Of a stretch of 64,000 bases of DNA, positions 48,701-59,039 are shown in pieces. The stretch covers positions 13,554,118 to 13,618,117 of the forward strand of contig JAMXBB010000002.1 of NCBI GenBank assembly GCA_024138015.1, in the 5' to 3' direction. Positions within the stretch are counted from its first letter, which is position 1. Each line of letters begins with the position of its first letter. The notes below the pieces were generated by a model. It searched no databases and had not been told where the DNA came from. It saw nothing but the letters and a program-made list of their open reading frames with translations. The DNA comes from Lumnitzera littorea. Taxonomy: Eukaryota > Streptophyta > Magnoliopsida > Myrtales > Combretaceae. Position numbers and translations under genes: made by a program.

Positions 48701-48971
48701 TTGGCGAATCGCATCAATACTTTTGGGATCTGTACTTATCCATTGATTTATACTTCGAAATATATGTATGTTGGAGTTTATCTTAATCCTGTACATCGTT
48801 TAATATTAATAAAATAAACGATAAACACGTTGTTGAATTCAAAATATGCTGACCTAACAACATTGCATAGCTGGCGGATTTAAAAACAAAAAAAAAAACA
48901 AGCAATATTGCATGATGACATCAGACGAGGACCTCTTTGTTTTTATAAGGACAATTACAAGCGGTTTCTAG

Positions 48972-49202
48972 AGTAACGTTAGTAAAATAACGTTATTGTA
49001 ATATTGGTTAATTAAAATAATTCATTTTTTAATACTTAATTTATTCTGTTTATTCTATCAAAATAACTTAACCTATTACCTAAACAATAAGTCAATATGT
49101 TTTATGAAAAAAAAATAATATTAAAATATAAAAAAAAAAACAAACTCTTATAATATTTTATATTGACTAGCATTATGATAATACTATATTACTAAAGTTA
49201 CT
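48972..49202. repeat. MITE-like element, copy 2, with about 38-bp inverted arms
   Basis: The left arm starts AGTAACGTTAGTAAAATAACG. The inverted right arm starts AGTAACTTTAGTAATATAGTA. Most of the first 38 positions agree. The element is 231 bp, AT-rich and non-coding. No convincing target duplication is visible, so the superfamily is open. Confidence 0.6.
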
Positions 49203-51610
49203 GCAATCACAATATTTATGATTTTAACGCTAAGATTATGGATGCATCACATAATGTGGTAAAACTACTAAGAAAATGGAAATTATATACATGTGTGTGT
49301 GTGTGTGCACACGCACATACGTGTGCATATATTCTTGGACTAGAAAGTTGATTCGAGAATGAGAAGAGGTTAAAGATTAAGAGGATCAATCGAGATTAAA
49401 CTCTAATCGAACTAGAATAAATAAAAATATTATAGTGTAATTTGTATTTATTTATAAAATAATAAAAATTATTTTTAATCTTGAGAATTAAAAGTTAAGA
49501 GCTTTTATAATTTATTTTTTATTTTTATTTAATCTGCATTTATTTTTTAGCAAATTGATATATCTTTTACAAAATATAAGAGAGAAAATATTATAGAAAT
49601 CGGGTTAAATCGGTTGGATCAACTCGATTGAACCGAGATTATTATCAATGAAAGTAAAAAAAATTACTCGAACTAGTTTATTAGATCGAACAGGATTAGA
49701 CTGGGTAGGTTAATATGGAAAAAATTTTTGTTTTGTATTTTCATTTTTACATTTTTAACTCATTTGATGACAACACATAATTAGATAAAGCAGAGATAGC
49801 GAGAGCATCTGAAGATAGAAAAGTACAATTCATATACGCTCAATAGAATATGTGATTTAGAAGAGTGATTAATGGTTTGAAACCTTTTACCTCTTCAAAC
49901 CTCACATTAAGGTGTCGTACATAGGATTGCATAAGTCTTATGGGTGAAATTTCACCATCCGTCCTCTTCTACATACCATTTCGGTCGTCTTTAACCTCAA
50001 GCAACAATGAACAGTATCTTACTAAGCTTATGGAATCCTCATATACACTTGCAAAAGTAAAGCAAGTAAATCCTAGCTGATTGGGTAGCCTTGCATTGAA
50101 GAAGGAAGATGTGTCTTCAGGATTGGTATTTATATACCCCATATGTCCTTCTAAGGTTGCTTGAGTTTGATCATTCTTGTTGACATTTGAGTTTTAATGA
50201 AATTTCTGTTCCCCCCACCTACACCACGTGCTTGACATTTGTCTTCAGAATCAACTTTATTTGTCTTTCCTTAATTTTCCTCAATTTATAAATTAATACT
50301 TGTAATTATCTTGATTTTTTCTATTATAAATAATAAAACTAGTAAAAACAACAACAAAAGAAGAAGAAGAAGAACTAGTCTTACAAATCAGAATCGAAAT
50401 TCATGAAAATTTATTACTCCTAGAAAAGCTTAAAAATTTAGGCATTTATACATTGAAACCAACCAAAAATTCATGTCTAGGAAGAAGAGAGTCATCAATT
50501 TAAAGGACAACACTTGTTTTTTATGAGGAATGAAGAAAATGGCCACTAGAGAGGAAGGCACTATATGTTACAAAAGAAAGTGAAAGAAAAGTTTATACCT
50601 TTCACAAAAAGTAACAACCTTATTTCTTAAAAAAAAAAAAGAAGAAGAAAATTAAATACACTTCGTACATTAAGGGAACCAAAACCCTAACCTAAAAAAC
50701 CAATGGATGTAAACTTTCATCGCCGATCTCACAAGTTTATGTTTACAACAAATTTATTTTAAGTAATATTACACCCATTAAAGGAAGCTAAGAATTAAAG
50801 AACAATCATCATGAATCTTTTATTGAAGTAGTTTGATTCATTTGAAGCGACAAATATTTATGCCACGGAAAATAATTGAGGGATTATAATGAAGAAGCCA
50901 AGGTAATTCATTAAATAATCTAACATTATAATATGACACAACATTTATGCTAACTATTTTCCTAGGGGTAACAAAACTATTACAAGAGTAATAACCTACA
51001 CAAGAAAACTCCGTGAACATATTAAGCAACAAAGCAACATTTCAATGATTCACATATGACAAGTGAGGGTAACAGCTTGTATATCAGTATATGTTATAAA
51101 CCCCTTAACTTCATTAGTAAAGCTTTTGATCAGGGAGGAAAATATAATGAAGCTATTTGGTATTGCGCATAGTCCAAGTTCATAGATTGACCTTTTGAGC
51201 TAATGATAAGACCTAAAAAGTCAAACCTATTTGACGGGGATGTATTAGGAATACTTGACTTTGTAGGCTTAAAACAAAAATGTTTGGACCAATTTATTCA
51301 CTCTCGGCCTTCTTAGTAAGATCGTGCAAATTGAAGATGAATTCGTATGCCTAGATTAATAAGAAACCAAATAAGTAATCATATATATATTAAAGCACAA
51401 ATAGAAGTTACGTATAAATTAAACCATGGATGCATTTCATCCATTGATTACCAGAATGTTCCAACAAATGTCATGAAGGGCTTATCCCTCTCTTAAATAT
51501 TTTAAGCCATCCAATGGTTGAGAATGAGATCCAAACTTTACATATAAATACTCCTCCTCAATTTTGTTACACAAGAAACTTTAGAACAACACTATTGTAC
51601 TATCAGTATC

Positions 51611-52162
51611 CTACTTTGGAAGATGAAAGCATCCAACTATGTTAGCTTTAGAATATCTTGGAAGGGGTAACATATAACTCTTCTCATTTAGAAACCCATG
51701 TAAGAACGCATTATTGATATCAATCCGATATAAAGACCATGATCTTGCAACAATGACAATAAGCAGAATTCTAACTATACTTAACTTTGCTACGAATGAG
51801 AAAGTATCATGATAATCAATACCCTTAACTTGAGTGTACCCTTTAGCTACAAGCCTAGCCTTATATCTTTCAATTGAGCCATCGAGCTTATACTTAATCT
51901 TATAAACCCATTTTGACCCAATAGGTTTCTTATTAGGAGGCAATGTTGTCAATTCCCTAGTATCATTTAACTCTAATGCTTCAATTTCCTTATTCATTGC
52001 ATGAACCCAATCTTTGTTCTTAGAGGCTTGTGAATATGAATATGGTTCATTAGTTGTTAATACATATGCCAAGGATACAATGTAATCTAATGGGTATGAT
52101 GCAAAAGTTTCTAATTTGAACAAAGGATATTGTAAATGAAGGGAATAAACATCAACATGCAT
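51611..52162 (-). pseudogene. Ty1/copia reverse transcriptase, truncated
   Basis: The N-terminal copia RT block reads MNKEIEALELNDT, PIGSKWVYKIKY, ERYKARLVAKGYTQ and YRIDINNAFLHGFL (the first catalytic Asp is present). The frame ends at CFHLPK, where copia elements continue with SLYGLKQ and, further on, the YVDD box. Those parts and RNase H are missing, so the element was cut here by deletion or rearrangement. This is the 3' extremity of the minus-strand element whose 5' LTR is at 55013-55270. Confidence 0.9.
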
Positions 52163-52384
52163 ATCAGTAGAACAACCATGTACTGTATGTTGAAAATCAG
52201 CAAGCTAAGATGGAATTTTACTCTCCCTAGTAGACTTTCTCAGCTGACCATGATCAAATGAAGGCAAAGAGGAGGAATTATCTTGATGACCCAAAATAGA
52301 TGGTGCTGAATCAAAAGTGGATTGAGTAAGTGATAGTGAAATAAGGGCTATTACAACAATAGATGAATCCATTAACAAGGAAGG

Positions 52385-53885
52385 TCAAGAACTAGGTTGG
52401 ACAAAAGAATTATCAAACAAATCAAGAGAAGACTTATGTTTGTAAGGAAAAATACATTCACAAAAAATAACATCAAGACTCAAAAGAATTTTATGAGACT
52501 GCATGTCAAAGACTTTATAACCTTTCTTCCCATAGACATAACCTAAGAATATACACTTGATTCCTGTTGCATCAAATTTTTCTTTATGTGGTGAAGTAGA
52601 TGTAATATAACACAAACAGCCCATTACACAAAGGTAATCATATGTTGGTTTTACTCCAAATAAAAGCTCATGTGGAGTTTGCCACTATAATTTAGACATA
52701 GGCATGAGATTGATAAGGTAAGTGGCAATAAGTAAGCATTCTCCCCAAAAATGTTTTGAAAGATTAGCATAGATTCTTAAAGCTCTAGCTTTATCAAGAA
52801 GGTACTGGTGTTTACGCTCCACTCGCCCTTTTTGTTGTGGTGTTTAGGTCATAGAAGTTTGATGAAATATTCCTAGATCATGAAACATGGATTGACATGT
52901 ATGAGATAGAAATTCGCATCCATTATTTGTTCTTATCACCTTTGGTTAGCCCAAAAACTGATTCTTGATCATTTTAAAGAAGGTATCCAATACCAACACA
53001 ATCTAAGACTTATTATTAAGTAAGTCCAAGTACTACAGCTATAATCATCCAAAATACTAAGAAAATACCAAGCCCCAGAAATTGAAGGAACAGAAAAAGG
53101 GCCCCAAACATCAATGTGAAGCAAATGAAACAGTTATAATGAACAATTGGAACTTCTAGCAAAAGAAAGTCTATGTGACTTAAACTCAAAGCAGGTGTCA
53201 CAAATGAATTCATGAGAACTAACTTATTGCAACCATCAACATGTTGTAATTTTGACAAAGAAACATGCCCGAATCTGTCATGAAACAGTTGTAGTGTATC
53301 GGTCTAATTACATGTAACAAGTGATTGAGTGGTCAAATCACATGTCTGCTGAGAAATATCACTAGAAAAAACAATATGATGCATGCCTTGAGTTTCCAAA
53401 ACATACAGTCTGTGCATTGCCTTTGCCAAAGCTATTGTTTGATTATTTTTTAGGTCTTAAAAAATGAAGGAGGATGAATCAATATTGGCTTTAATTTTGT
53501 TATTAGCTAACACATGTTGTACTAACAACAAGTTTTGTTTGAAGTTTGGCACACATAAGATATTGTGCAAGACTAGTGATGAATTTAGAATAACAGTTCC
53601 AGCTAAGTGAACAACTTTAATTATGCCATCAGGTAATCTAATGTGTACAGGTTGTTTCAAAGGGTACAAATGATGAAAAAGAGTTTTAAATGGTGTCATA
53701 TGATCCGCAGCACCTGTATCTACAATCCAATTAACAATATTATTATTTAAAGCACTAAGAATTGAAGAAGTGTTACAAAAACCAGAAAATTGAATGGCCG
53801 CTGCTACATGAGTTGCTGTTACCTCATCCTGTCCTTGTTTATCCTTCAAAAGTTTGTATACTTCTTGACAAACTGTTTGAATCAT
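52385..53885 (-). pseudogene. Ty1/copia protease and integrase, frameshifted
   Basis: Protease at 53885-53457 contains WIVDTGAADHMTPF (catalytic DTG) and VLHNILCVPNFKQNLL. The pre-integrase zinc finger follows at about 53430-53180 (FHDRFGHVSLSKLQHV, later CDTCFEFKSHR-like in another frame). The integrase core reads HLLHIDVWGPF and LDDYSCSTWTYL around 53140-53020. The C-terminal block at 52624-52385 reads MGCLCYITSTSPHKEKFD, CIFLGYVYGKKGYKVFD and DVIFCECIFPY. At least two frameshifts and several stops separate the blocks. Confidence 0.88.
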
Positions 53886-53936
53886 TTTCAGACTTAAAAC
53901 ATCGACTTTTCTTACTGAAAAACAAGAATTGGTACT

Positions 53937-54926
53937 CTAACTTACATCATTAATTATGATGTCAAATGGAGAATTATAAGCACTCATGGAAGGTTTCTCC
54001 ATCAAACATTGTACGGCCATTCGATTTTGAAACTTTTCATTTTGTTTACCCTTGAACCAATTAGGATATTTAATAAGCTTGAAACAATCATCAACTGTAT
54101 GCCCTTCCATCTTGCAATGCTTACAAGTTGACCTATTAAAACTCTTATCTTTTCTTCTATCCATAACTCCTTTTACAACTGAACTAGGTTTATTAGTCGT
54201 AAAAGCATATGCATTAATATCAAAAACACTACAAGAAGTAATTTGCTTTTGTTTCTCCACTTGTTGAATAATGTAACAGGCCTTATTTACCATCAATAAT
54301 GGATCCATCGATAGAATTTGGCTCCTTACCAAGTCATATCCTTCATTCAACCCAATTAAAAGCTGCATCAACCTAGTGTTATACTCAAATTCTGCTATCC
54401 TTTCTTTCAAGTTACAAGTACAATACTCCACTCTACCACAATTACACATTGCATAACTGTTTGAGGCTTGTAGCTCATCCCAAAACCTTTTCAATCTGTT
54501 ATAATAGCTTATTACAGATTGATTCATTTGTCTCACATTATTAAGCTCAAACTGAAGTTAAAAGATAAGTGGAGCATTTCCTTATCCATACTAATCTGAA
54601 ATTTCTTGCTACAATTCAAAAACTAATTGTGCATAAACATAATTTTGAGCCAATTTACTTTTCATTGAATTCATAAGCCAGCACCTAACCATATAATTTG
54701 CTTTAGTCCAACGAATCAAATCAGCTAAATTAGGATTAGGTTTTCTAATGCTACTATCAATGAAACCAATTTTAAACTTAGCGCCTAATCCAATCTTAAT
54801 TGACCTGCTCCAAGCTAGATAATTGATTCCATTAAACACGATGTTACCTATTATCATATTCGGACTATCAGATGAAGAGATATACAAAGGATCATTATGA
54901 AATTGCTCAATTTGTTGAATTTGCAA
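53937..54926 (-). pseudogene. Ty1/copia gag, interrupted
   Basis: It begins at 54926. The first part (105 codons) has DPLYISSSDSPN, FNGINYLAWSRSIKIGL and GFIDSSIRKPNP, the start of the copia-type gag_3/UBN2 domain. A stop at 54609-54611 breaks it. The second part from 54536 has YYNRLKRFWDEL, GLNEGYDLVRSQILSMDPL and the zinc knuckle CKHCKMEGHTVDDC (CX2CX4HX4C). The stop is the only visible break between them. It is homologous to the plus-strand gag at 57695-58523. Confidence 0.88.
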
Positions 54927-55001
54927 TTACTAACCTTAGCCACTCATGATCGAATTATAGACAATGAATACGAAGAAAATTGATACATCTTATAGTAACA
55001 A

Positions 55002-55012
55002 CTCTAATACCA
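55002..55012 (-). promoter_or_regulatory. Copia primer binding site
   Basis: TGGTATTAGAG on the minus strand, directly 3' of the LTR terminus, matches the initiator tRNA-Met-type PBS (TGGTATCAGAG) with one mismatch. Confidence 0.8.
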
Positions 55013-55270
55013 TGTGAACAATTGCAAAAATGATTCAAGTTGTATAGAATTCCGAAGTAGAAAGGGATTGAATTAGCTCTAAAACTCCATCGGTTTCCTC
55101 TATTTATCATTGGACTGAAACAGAAAAAAAATGAAAATCTAAATATCGAGCTAACTAATTCCAGTATTTATACAACAATAACTAACTACTACGTATCATC
55201 ACGCTAATGGATACAAATGGACAAATAGATAAATGCCAGCTATACAAATAAGTAATTAGTAATCTTCACA
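55013..55270 (-). repeat. 5' LTR of the minus-strand copia element
   Basis: 258 bp. In element orientation it starts TGTGAAGATTAC and ends CAATTGTTCACA, a perfect 6-bp terminal inverted repeat (TGTGAA/TTCACA). It has a TATA-like GTATAAATAC near 55180 and a PBS immediately after it. No second copy was found downstream of the truncated RT, so the 3' LTR is lost. Confidence 0.75.
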
Positions 55271-56419
55271 ATAATATAGAAGAACGTCATAAAATCAAAA
55301 CTATAATTAATTTTCCAAAGGAAAAGTCTTTATTGTAGTGGTAAATATTGATTAAATAAAAAGTATAATAAACATTACAAATAATGGTAACGTTGGGCAA
55401 TTAAAGTAATAGATAAGTAAAACAATAATAATCATATAAATAAGTATAATAGAAAATAGTAATTATATAATTAGAAAGACATAAATATTAGGCGATAGTT
55501 AAGAAGTTTGTGAGTTGTATTTGAATTATTTTAGTAAGTATTATATAAATATATTTAATAGTTGATATTAAATTATAAGTTATAAATATTTAAAAAAAGA
55601 TTTTTTTTCATTTAATATAGCATAAATATAAAGATTCTCGCAATTCTGTAGAAGTTCAATGTTAGTTGTCAAAATCTACGCAATCTTCCATTTTGGATAC
55701 ATTAAACAAGTAAACGTAAGGCATCTTTTATATAAGAAAACGTGACACCATCGGTAATATCCTAGGTAGGTGGTCACTAATCTCTACATTGATTTGCTGC
55801 GTCAGCACAAATCGGGTATTGGATTCTAGACAAATCCTGTTCGAGAATGAAGTTGATTGCAGTCTCATTGCCAAGGACATATGGATTTGAGTCCTTGTCC
55901 TTTCATCCATTTTCCGTAGATAAAGCACAAAAAGACATATTTTTACATATTATATGTAAAGAAAGTAGACCAATAATATGTGGAGTCCACTTCATGATTC
56001 GGTTGCACCTGCACGCACGTTTTGTCCATCCATTCTCACACCACAAGCTCGCACTTTAGTACCTTTTTTGGCTCTTTTAAATTAGGTACTAATTTAATTT
56101 AATGTTTGGAGGAAGATAAATTGCATCCGGACACCTTCATTTTTAAGGAAGGATGTCAAAAATTTACTTGAATATTGGATTTTTCTTTTTATATTTATAT
56201 TTGAAGCTTGAAATTGTTAAGTGCTATATTTAATCGAATTTTTACCAATTAACTTTTTACACCTAAAGTTTGAAATTATTTACTATCATAATTAATCGAA
56301 TTTTTTACTTATTAAATTTCCTACCTTTATTATCTTGACAAAAATAACGTGGCAAATGTTCATTGGACAAAACTAAACAACTAGTAATAAGACAGTAAAT
56401 GTGTGAATAAGTCCGATTA

Positions 56420-56550
56420 AGTATGATATTTCATAATTTTAGACAATATATGAGAAATTGAAGGAACACCCAAGTAATAACTTTGGTTTTATCCCATTTA
56501 GACAATGCATGTTGAATTTTTTTCTTATAATATATAAGATATTAGGAATC
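56420..56550 (+). repeat. Direct repeat, unit 1
   Basis: TATGATATTTCATAATTTTA..GACAATATATGAGAA, followed by AACACCCAAGTAATAA and ATAATATATAAGATATT, matches 56742-56868 in the same order and orientation. About 190 bp of unrelated sequence separates the copies. Confidence 0.75.
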
Positions 56551-56741
56551 AGACAAAGTAGGAATTCATGTACATGTGCTCTCTTTTTTTTTTTTCAATA
56601 TATTAAAATGTTTACTAGTTAGAATCTTAAATGGGATTGTTCACTATCACTTAATATCCTCATAAACTCAACAAAATCTATGAGACATGATAGGGTCCTT
56701 TTTCATGGAATTGATAAATGAGGTTTAAAGGGGAAATTGAG

Positions 56742-56868
56742 TATGATATTTAATAATTTTAAACAATATATGAGAATTGAAGTAACAACCAAGTAATAAT
56801 TTGGACATTATCATATTTGGAAAATGTATGTTCATTTTTCTATAATATATAAAATATTGGGAGTTATT
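56742..56868 (+). repeat. Direct repeat, unit 2
   Basis: TATGATATTTAATAATTTTA..AACAATATATGAGAA, AACAACCAAGTAATAA and ATAATATATAAAATATT. It is the second copy of the repeat at 56420-56550, with about 85% identity by eye. Confidence 0.75.
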
Positions 56869-57269
56869 ACAATACGTTGTTGGATGATTTTGGATTTGAA
56901 TTTTAGTCCTACAAAGAAAGAGAAAGTTTTTGGTACCGAGGCTAGTCCAATGTGGCCATTTTGATACCTAAGTTAATAAATGAATGTTAAGTAAGAATCA
57001 GTAAGTAGTAGAGAGTTGTTAGATAGATCTTATGGTGCATTTTTCCCATATTTATAGGCGAATGTCAAATATCCGAAACAGCAGCTAATTGCATGATTAT
57101 CGGGACATGTAGAAACTTCTTGATTAGATATACTCCTAAAATGTAAGAATAGTGAACAATTATGTAATATAACCGTGCTAGATGATAACTATTTACGCCA
57201 CTTTCTTTATATTCAAATCAAACGTAGATCTATATTATCAGCATTAGTCAAGAATTGAGTTACTAGACA

Positions 57270-57560
57270 TGTTAGCAGCCGAGTGGATGAGTAAATGAAT
57301 TTCGACTATCAACACAATATTTCATATTTATTCACACTTGTTAGATTCTTATTAATCCATCTCTCTTACACGTATCATTAGCTAATCGATAGAATAAGTT
57401 TAGTTAGTTATTGGTAGTTATTAGCCAATATTCAATAGACTAGCTTATCATTTTATTTTTATTGAAGTTCTTCTTCTTGACAGGAGCTCTTGCGATTCTC
57501 TTCTTGCATTTGCAATTCAACATGATGTAGTTTGTTGAATAAATTTACATTCAATTTCCA
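57270..57560 (+). repeat. 5' LTR of the plus-strand copia relic (approximate)
   Basis: It starts TGTTAGCAGCC and ends before TATAGTATTAGAGCC, which resembles the copia primer site TGGTATTAGAGCC with two changes. The 5' boundary is a best guess. The terminal inverted repeat is not convincing. Confidence 0.45.
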
Positions 57561-57694
57561 TATAGTATTAGAGCCGTAGTCACGTATTGATTTCATTTTC
57601 TTACAATTTTGATTTTAGATGATTTAGTTTCGTCTTCTTGTTTACTAGAAAATGTGTCATCAATCAAACAAGAAATGTTTCTAATTCACTTATT

Positions 57695-58523
57695 ATGGAT
57701 CCTTAGTTTCTCTTTAACTCCGATAATCTATTTATGGTGATTGGTTAATTATTCTTTAATGGGAACAATTACTTATATTAAAGTAAATCTATCAAATTAA
57801 TGTTAAGAGAAAAATGTAAACAAGGATTTATAGATGGATTTATTGGAAAGCCACATGCTAATTTGCCTGATTTAATTAAGTGGTTAAGATGCGATAACAT
57901 GGTTCAATGCTAGATCTTAAGCTCAATGTTTCCTAATTTAGCTCAGAATTTCATTTATACTCAATCGACTTTTGAATTGTGGAAGGAAAGAACTTAGCAG
58001 TGTGGTATAACTAATGGACCATTAGTGTATCAATTACAATGTGAGATTAGTAATTTGAAACAAGGATGTTAAACTATAAGAGTTTATTGCAATAAATTGA
58101 AGAGATATCGGGATGAATTAGCTCAATTGCATGCTTATCCAACTTGCACTTGTGGAAGGTTAGATTACACATGCAAAATGAAACAAAGAGTGGTTGAATT
58201 TGAATAAAAAACAAAGTTGCTACTTGGTTTGGAAGATAGAAAAGCATAAATAGATTGTTGGTCTAATGATTTTGAGTGTTAAAAGTTCAGCTTTTTACTT
58301 AAACAAGGCACAAAGTAAGGAATTAGGACCAAGTGCTATTGATAAGAAGAAAAATAAGGCTAAACTAAATTTCAAATATTGTAAACAAGATGGCCATTTG
58401 GTCGAGAATTGTTTCCGGATTGTTGGATGTTCAGATTGGTACAAGGGAAAAAGAATCAAAAAAAGGAGGAAGAAAAGTTACTACAACAACTGTTTCGATT
58501 ATAAATTCAAGTGTAGTCTCTAG
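57695..58523 (+). pseudogene. Ty1/copia gag relic, plus strand
   Basis: From ATG 57695 the reading gives MDP then a stop, with FNGNNYLY, GFIDGFIGKPHANLPDLIKW, QLQCEISNLKQGC, KLKRYRDELAQLHAYPTCTC and the knuckle FKYCKQDGHLVENCF (CX2CX4HX4 pattern, kept in a frame open from 58266 to 58520). Stops and small shifts are scattered through it. It shows clear homology to the minus-strand gag at 53937-54926, so both belong to one copia family. Confidence 0.85.
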
Positions 58524-59039
58524 TACTCCATTAGATTACATTACTAATGAGTGTTTTGCAAGAAATTAGGAGGAAATGATTGATAAGCATGTTTTCCAAA
58601 ACATTTGCTAAGAAGTTTATAAGATGATAACCTCTAGGGACAATGTTGCTATTAGTTAAGTTTAGTGTGAGGTATTTCTAATCACTCTATTTGTTTTAGT
58701 ATTTCATGTACTAATATGGATTCTTAGATAATATACACCAAGGCTACTGACCATATGACCCCTTTCATACTCTACTTTATGATATTTGTAGTTTACCCAA
58801 CCTAATTGTTATTTAACTACCTAATAATAGACATGCCTTGATAAACAAAGTCAGACCAAGCTATACTAATTCATCTCTTACTATCAACAATGTAATTTAT
58901 GTACCTCATTTTTCTTATGATATGTGAGCCTCGTAATTTCATATGGTCATTTCAAGTAGATAATTTAGGACATATATGAAAGTTGGTCGATTTAGGCAAT
59001 ATTCCACATGTGAGTCATTGGAGTTACATGAGGACATGC
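58524..59039 (+). pseudogene. Ty1/copia protease and pre-integrase relic
   Basis: Frame-shifted readings show ATDHMTPF (the protease DTGATDHMTPF motif with the Asp region degraded, about 58748) and INNVIYVPHFSYD (about 58888). The copia sequence ends at 59039 where a Tekay/Del-like LTR begins (TGTAGG). Confidence 0.7.

Larger units (their letters stand above)
47816..51610. other. Intergenic, contains a pair of small inverted-repeat elements
   Basis: No gene recognised. It holds the two MITE-like copies described separately, a (GT)n tract at 49292-49308, a GAA tract at 50360-50373, and AT-rich sequence of unknown origin. The last several hundred bases before the copia relic at 51611 show no RT or RNase H coding. 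Confidence 0.55.
55271..57269. other. Spacer between divergent copia relics, with a direct repeat
   Basis: No gene seen. It contains a partial match to the MITE-like inner phrase (AACGTTGGGCAATTAAAGTAAT, about 55391), two loose copies of GAAATT(A/G)TTtA...TAATCGAATTTTT at 56205-56310, and a direct repeat of about 125 bp described separately. Confidence 0.6.
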
